From contig CAZLEF010000111.1 in NCBI GenBank assembly GCA_964558465.1, forward strand, positions 1 through 18,624: a DNA stretch of 18,624 bases, in the 5' to 3' direction. The position numbers were made by a program, and so were the translations under genes. This stretch comes from JACJYC01 sp964558465 (GTDB lineage Bacteria > Bacteroidota > Bacteroidia > Chitinophagales > Saprospiraceae). Of this stretch, positions 15,032-18,624 are shown one piece after another (position 1 is the first letter of the stretch; every line of letters begins with the position of its first letter). The notes below the pieces were generated by a model. That model was not told where the DNA came from. It made no database searches and was given only the letters and a program-made list of their open reading frames with translations.

Positions 15032-15280
15032 TTATTTTTTGGACGCTTCCACACATTTGTCATTCATGCCGGTCGCTTCCGGGCTCTCTCCAAAGCCGGG
15101 TTCCATTATTTTGCTTAAGGGATGTTTTCTTTATTCTTTAACCAGGCAATCACAATAAATATCCAAGTTGTTGGTTTTGTCGAATTCAGTTCCTGCGAGT
15201 TCTTTCTTCCAGTTTTTTTTCAAAGAATTTGCCAGGTTGTCCGTCCATTGAATCCCGAGATCCGAAAGACAATCTTCCAT
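15032..15280 (-). pseudogene. Small gene interrupted by an in-frame TAA
   Basis: An ATG at 15280 opens 49 codons that end at TAA (15131-15133). The same frame stays open for 32 more codons to a TAA at 15032. The two parts read as one small protein. The first ends TNNLDIYCDCLVKE and the second begins RKHPLSKIMEPGFGES and ends NDKCVEASKK. The YCxCxxxK...P...C pattern resembles small Bacteroidota secreted proteins I have seen but cannot name. A single change TAA to TTA would restore Leu and give VKELRKHP. There is no signal peptide, and a TGA lies in frame upstream, so the 5' end may also be lost. It follows the AraC gene by 24 bases on the same strand. The 49-codon part could still be translated alone. 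Confidence 0.6.
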
Positions 15281-15304
15281 TTTTAATTCGGTAAAAATGA
15301 ATAA

Positions 15305-16183
15305 TCAATTCGTTGCCTTTGCGTCAAAAGCCCTGGCGCCCCACTCCCGACTGGCGGCCTTCTGCGATTCTATCTGGCTCCAGACCCTGTTTTGTTGTTT
15401 CTGCTGATATGCCCCGGGGCTTTCACCGTACACCGACCGGAATTCGTGAATAAAATGGGCCTGGTCGAAATAACCCGCACTCAGGGCAACGTCGGTGAGC
15501 CGCAGGTTATGTTTGTCGATCAGATGCCGCGCGTGTTCCAGCCGGACCAGGGTGGAAAAGAATTTATAATTGACCCCGATGGAATTGTGAATGAGCCGTT
15601 GCAGCGTCCTCTCCCCTATAAAAAGTTCTTTGGACAGGTGGTTCAACCGGAGCGAGCCGCGGGTGTGGAAAATGTACCGGGTAATGGCTTTGGCCCTGTC
15701 ATCGATGTTCCGGATTTTCCGCAGTTGAGTGAGAAAAAAGGTATCAATAGCTTGTTTTTTGCACGGGACATCCATCGCCCGATACAGATCCTCGCAGAGG
15801 CCGTCCAGATCGTGTTGAAAAATGTGGTTCAGGTGCGCCCGGGAGTCGGTGATCTCCGATAAAGGAAAATCCAGGAACGGTTGGAGGCCCCAGGGCGTAA
15901 AATGGATCATGACCTGTTGAAGGGATTGGGTTGGCACAAACAAATGGGGTTTTGAACAAAAGCCCGTCACACTGTACGAATCCACCCGCTCAAACCGGTT
16001 GTCCACCATTTTCTGAAGGGAGGGTGTTCCAAAAAACAGGACCATTCGGGTATGGCTGGAAGGCATGACGAGAAACTCCATTCGCCCGGCCTGGTCGAAA
16101 GGGATATCGACAAAGGTATAATACTGAATATAATTCCGCAAAGAGGGATCCGGGTAGAATTTCTGGAAATAGTCCTTTTCCAT
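15305..16183 (-). CDS. AraC-family transcriptional regulator
   Basis: A 292-residue regulator. The N-terminal half (about 1-150) is the DUF6597-like sensor region, beginning YFQKFYPDPSLRNYIQYY. The C-terminal half (about 170-265) is an AraC HTH_18 domain, with LSKELFIGERTLQRLIHNSIGVNYKFF as the first helix-turn-helix and DVALSAGYFDQAHFIHEFRSVYGESPGAYQ as the second. It is divergent from the membrane protein and cupin genes, which are its likely targets. The ligand is unknown. The tail after the DNA-binding domain is about 25 residues and charged. Confidence 0.92.
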   Translation of the reverse strand: MEKDYFQKFYPDPSLRNYIQYYTFVDIPFDQAGRMEFLVMPSSHTRMVLFFGTPSLQKMVDNRFERVDSYSVTGFCSKPHLFVPTQSLQQVMIHFTPWGLQPFLDFPLSEITDSRAHLNHIFQHDLDGLCEDLYRAMDVPCKKQAIDTFFLTQLRKIRNIDDRAKAITRYIFHTRGSLRLNHLSKELFIGERTLQRLIHNSIGVNYKFFSTLVRLEHARHLIDKHNLRLTDVALSAGYFDQAHFIHEFRSVYGESPGAYQQKQQNRVWSQIESQKAASREWGARAFDAKATN

Positions 16184-16254
16184 TTTGTCAGGTTTTTACA
16201 ATTCGCTCCATCAAAATCGCCGGATACTTGCACCTGTTAACGAATAATTGTTTC

Positions 16255-16284
16255 CAAATTTAATCAAATTTATGGAAATTCAAA
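16255..16284 (-). promoter_or_regulatory. Candidate AraC gene promoter
   Basis: On the minus strand TTTG (16284-16281), 18 bases, then TAAATTTG (16262-16255) fits TTG-N17-23-TAnnTTTG. It overlaps the start of the divergent membrane protein gene, which would couple the two directions. A second TAAATTTG lies at 16272-16265. The AT-rich sequence makes chance matches likely. Confidence 0.4.
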
Positions 16285-16937
16285 GCAAAAAAACGGCTGC
16301 TAAGGTTGGCGCCTATACGACCCTTTTGGGTTCCTTGTGCATGTTGATCGGCACCGCTTTTTGGGGATCATCAGGGGCCGACCTGGATAAATCACTGGAT
16401 GCCAGAGATTTGACTACTTATCTGGCCTCTGTTCAAGAAGTCGGAACGTTGCTGATCACCAATCTGTCATGCTGGATAGTCGGGGTTATCCTGATCGGCT
16501 GCGGCGCAACCATGATGACCGTTTTGTCCGCCAGTCGGCCGGTTGCCGCAAAAATTGCGTTGTATAATTACTGGATAGCGGTTCCGCTGGTGGTGGCTTC
16601 CTACGCCGCCTGGTTGGCGATTGTAGCCCGGCTTTCTGCCGACGGAACGCCCGCATCGGCAACGCTGGCGGAGGTTCTCGGCTGGTTTGCTTCCAGAGCG
16701 GACTGGATTGGTACCATCCTGGTGTTGGGCACGGGTCCGGCGCTGGTGGCTTCCGCAGGTCGGGAAGACTGGGTTCCAAAATGGCTGTTCTTCTGGAGCC
16801 GGGTCACTTTGGCAGCCGGAGTGATAACCGTCGTTGCGATGTACGCGGGCGGAATGACCACCTACGGCTTTCTGATCATACCGGTTGGAATGGGGTGGCT
16901 GATCGCTGCGTCCGTGGTTTTGTTCAGGTTCAGGTAA
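16272..16937 (+). CDS. Integral membrane protein, unknown function
   Basis: A 221-residue inner-membrane protein from the ATG at 16272; an upstream TTG at 16248 gives eight more residues and is less likely. Hydrophobic segments are seen near residues 12-35, 62-85, 100-122, 145-160 and 170-215. The first is followed by a soluble loop, ADLDKSLDARDLTTYLASVQE. No family is recognised. It is divergent from the AraC gene and 27 bases upstream of the cupin, so these three may form one small regulated unit. Confidence 0.75.
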   Translation: MEIQSKKTAAKVGAYTTLLGSLCMLIGTAFWGSSGADLDKSLDARDLTTYLASVQEVGTLLITNLSCWIVGVILIGCGATMMTVLSASRPVAAKIALYNYWIAVPLVVASYAAWLAIVARLSADGTPASATLAEVLGWFASRADWIGTILVLGTGPALVASAGREDWVPKWLFFWSRVTLAAGVITVVAMYAGGMTTYGFLIIPVGMGWLIAASVVLFRFR

Positions 16938-16964
16938 TTATTTTTAAATCAAAAAAAAACGTCA

Positions 16965-17450
16965 ATGACCACTTATCCCGAACCCTTTAAAAATCGTTTC
17001 GACAAGACGAAATCGAGGGCCCTGCTGAGCGGAGGCGCTGTGTATACTTTTCTGGCAACGGGTAAAGAAACCGGCGGACAATTCGCCCTGTTTGAGGCAA
17101 AAGGTGTTCCCGGCATGGAACCGCCCCCGCATACGCATACCCGGGAAGACGAATCTTTTTATATCCTTGAAGGCGAATTGCTGTTCACCATCGGAGAACG
17201 GGAATTCAAGGCAACCGCCGGCGATTATGTGTTTATGCCCCGCAATGTCCGGCACCAATTCAAGGTGCTAAGCCCCAGTTTCCGTTGTCTGGTCGGTATT
17301 TACCCGGCGGGGTTCGAGGAATATTTTGAGCCCCTTTCCGTCCCTCATGCCTCCGATGAGATCCCTCCTGCTGTCGCTACGCCGCCGCCGCCGGAAGCGC
17401 TGGAAATGATGCGGGCTCTGGATGAGAAATTTGGAATTGTTAACGGCTGA
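16965..17450 (+). CDS. Cupin-domain protein
   Basis: A 161-residue single-domain cupin. Motif 1 is PPHTHTREDESFYILEGELLF, giving the HxH...E metal ligands and the conserved glycine. Motif 2 is MPRNVRHQF with the last His. The fold resembles quercetin-dioxygenase-like small cupins, which bind a metal and may act as dioxygenases, isomerases or ligand binders; the reaction is unknown. It is probably co-transcribed with the upstream membrane protein gene; its leader is A-rich. It converges with the DUF4249-like gene across 12 bases. Confidence 0.9.
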   Translation: MTTYPEPFKNRFDKTKSRALLSGGAVYTFLATGKETGGQFALFEAKGVPGMEPPPHTHTREDESFYILEGELLFTIGEREFKATAGDYVFMPRNVRHQFKVLSPSFRCLVGIYPAGFEEYFEPLSVPHASDEIPPAVATPPPPEALEMMRALDEKFGIVNG

Positions 17451-17462
17451 TGATGAACGCCC

Positions 17463-18467
17463 CTACTCCAAAAAACTCAAATCCCGGGTATAGATCCCAT
17501 TCACCAAAGAATCAATGCTCACCGACGCCAGGGTAATATCCGTAATATCCAGCCGGGCGCGGGAGGAAAAGATGCCCAGCCCTTCCGAGATATTGGAATA
17601 GACCGGCAACTGGTTGGAACTGGTGATGCCGCTATTGGCCTGTACAATGCGCTGCAATTCAGCGAATTCGGCGCCGGCTGCGGTGATGTGGAAGTCGAGG
17701 GAAACAAACCGGCGCGCGCCATTTGCGAGGGGCTCCAGGGCCCCGGCCACAAACTGGAAAAACTCCTCGGATTTGAAGTTGAAGGTAACCTGTGTGGAAC
17801 CGCCGTCGCGCTCAAAATTGCGGGACATAACCCAGACCGCCTCTTTCTCCAGGAATTGGGTCGGGTTGTTGGGGTCTGATTCGAGGTAGTGCATGGTGGC
17901 CCGGACGTCGAACAACACGGCGTTCTCGTCTGCTTTCCAGGAGATGCGGCGGGTGGCGTTGTAGTCGCCCAGCGAAAAAACGGCTGGCGGGGCGTTGGTT
18001 ACTTTTTCCAGGGCGCCGACCATGCGGGTATCGGCCGTTACGGGTGGCAGACCGTCGCCGCGGCTGATGGTCAGCGTCACCTCATCGCCGCCTTGCAGCA
18101 ACAATTCCTGGGCGCCCGCCTTATACAGGATATTTGGCGCTTCTGCAAATATGCCCGCTTCGCGGGGAAAACCCTCTGCCGCGCCGTCCACCCGCTGCAG
18201 AACGACTACCTTCCCGTTGCGCAGGTTCTTCATTTCTATTGTCACTTCCGGGCCGTAGTACAACGAGTCGGGGATCCGGGCAATATCTTCCGCATTGCCC
18301 CCTGGCTCCAGGAAGGCCTTTTCAACACGGATATAATGGGCCGCGTCGTCCACCGATACCAGCCCATATACGATGGGAATGTCTTTCCATTCGCTTTCAA
18401 GCACAAAATCCGTGGAACAGGCTGCAAGGAAGAGCACGAGAACAACAGTTGGTAATATATATCGCAT
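17463..18467 (-). CDS. DUF4249-like lipoprotein
   Basis: A 334-residue predicted lipoprotein with signal peptide and lipobox FLAAC, Cys17 lipidated. Beta-rich extracellular or periplasmic part. The opening (PIVYGLVSVDDAAHYIRVEKAFLEPGG) and the Ig-like pattern EVTLTI fit DUF4249, lipoproteins often coded beside TonB-dependent receptors in Bacteroidota. No receptor gene is in the window, but the upstream side is cut by the window end. Assignment is from overall pattern and moderately sure. Confidence 0.7.
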   Translation of the reverse strand: MRYILPTVVLVLFLAACSTDFVLESEWKDIPIVYGLVSVDDAAHYIRVEKAFLEPGGNAEDIARIPDSLYYGPEVTIEMKNLRNGKVVVLQRVDGAAEGFPREAGIFAEAPNILYKAGAQELLLQGGDEVTLTISRGDGLPPVTADTRMVGALEKVTNAPPAVFSLGDYNATRRISWKADENAVLFDVRATMHYLESDPNNPTQFLEKEAVWVMSRNFERDGGSTQVTFNFKSEEFFQFVAGALEPLANGARRFVSLDFHITAAGAEFAELQRIVQANSGITSSNQLPVYSNISEGLGIFSSRARLDITDITLASVSIDSLVNGIYTRDLSFLE

Positions 18468-18487
18468 TATAGCTGAATTTCGGCGCC

Positions 18488-18495
18488 CAAAGGTA
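18488..18495 (-). promoter_or_regulatory. Candidate -7 box for the DUF4249-like gene
   Basis: On the minus strand TACCTTTG matches TAnnTTTG and ends 20 bases before the ATG at 18467. No TTG is found at the expected -33 distance, so the match is partial. Confidence 0.45.
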
Positions 18496-18556
18496 AGGCT
18501 TTTTGCCGAATGAGGAATACGGGGAGTGTACTATGACGGGGGGGTGACGATTAATT

Positions 18557-18624
18557 GATTGGTTCGATTGGTTCGATTGGTTCGATTGATTCGATTGGTT
18601 CGATTGGTTCGATTGGTTCGATTG
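18557..18624. repeat. 9-bp GATTGGTTC array at the window edge
   Basis: Seven full 9-mers, GATTGGTTC except the fourth (GATTGATTC), from 18557 to 18619, then five bases of an eighth at the edge. The array continues beyond the window. It lies upstream of the DUF4249-like gene. The unit matches those at 4702-4863 and 7426-7470. Confidence 0.85.

Noticed and set aside
15131..15133. Stop-codon readthrough or recoding in the small gene
   Set aside because: The codon is TAA, not the TGA or TAG used for selenocysteine or pyrrolysine, and no recoding signal was seen. A nonsense mutation is simpler.

Overview
The window looks like a chromosomal segment of a Bacteroidota bacterium, most likely Saprospiria (Lewinella/Haliscomenobacter-like; this rank is inference). 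The evidence is a large secreted protein with SprB-type repeats and a gliding-motility C-terminal domain (CHU_C type), a DUF4249-like lipoprotein, promoters of the Bacteroidota TTG-N17-23-TAnnTTTG type, A-rich leaders instead of clear Shine-Dalgarno sites, and several TTG/GTG starts. No rRNA, tRNA, CRISPR array, transposase or phage gene was seen.

Left part (83-8541): a divergent carbohydrate or polyol catabolic locus around a GntR/HutC regulator. On the minus strand, reading away from the regulator, lie a TIM-barrel sugar isomerase/epimerase, an SDR dehydrogenase, a ROK sugar kinase and a SIS-domain phosphosugar protein. On the plus strand lie gntR, a zinc-dependent MDR dehydrogenase, an aldehyde dehydrogenase and a class II aldolase. 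Together they would suit oxidation and isomerisation of a sugar or polyol, phosphorylation, aldol cleavage, and oxidation of the released aldehyde. The substrate cannot be named, and no transporter is present. A perfect 14-bp palindrome sits on the -33 element of the gntR promoter, and a 13/14 copy lies 335 bp downstream inside gntR.

The spacers of this locus hold an unusual set of repeats: 9-bp GATTGATTC arrays, 8-bp AATCAACG arrays, a 14-bp minisatellite, a 79-bp tandem duplication, and short hairpins with CCACGCC/GGCGTGG arms, one copy of which carries a compensatory base-pair change. Three genes (SIS, SDR, aldolase) end inside such repeats, and the N-terminal extension of the longest SDR frame is repeat-derived.

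Middle part (8599-14915, all minus): an AT-rich pair made of a metallopeptidase-like lipoprotein and a small secreted protein, then a GH9-type glycoside hydrolase, then the lamin-tail/SprB/CHU_C surface protein.

Right part (15032-18624): a small gene broken by an in-frame TAA, an AraC-family regulator divergent from a four-helix membrane protein and a cupin, then a convergent DUF4249-like lipoprotein. The window ends inside another 9-bp repeat array.
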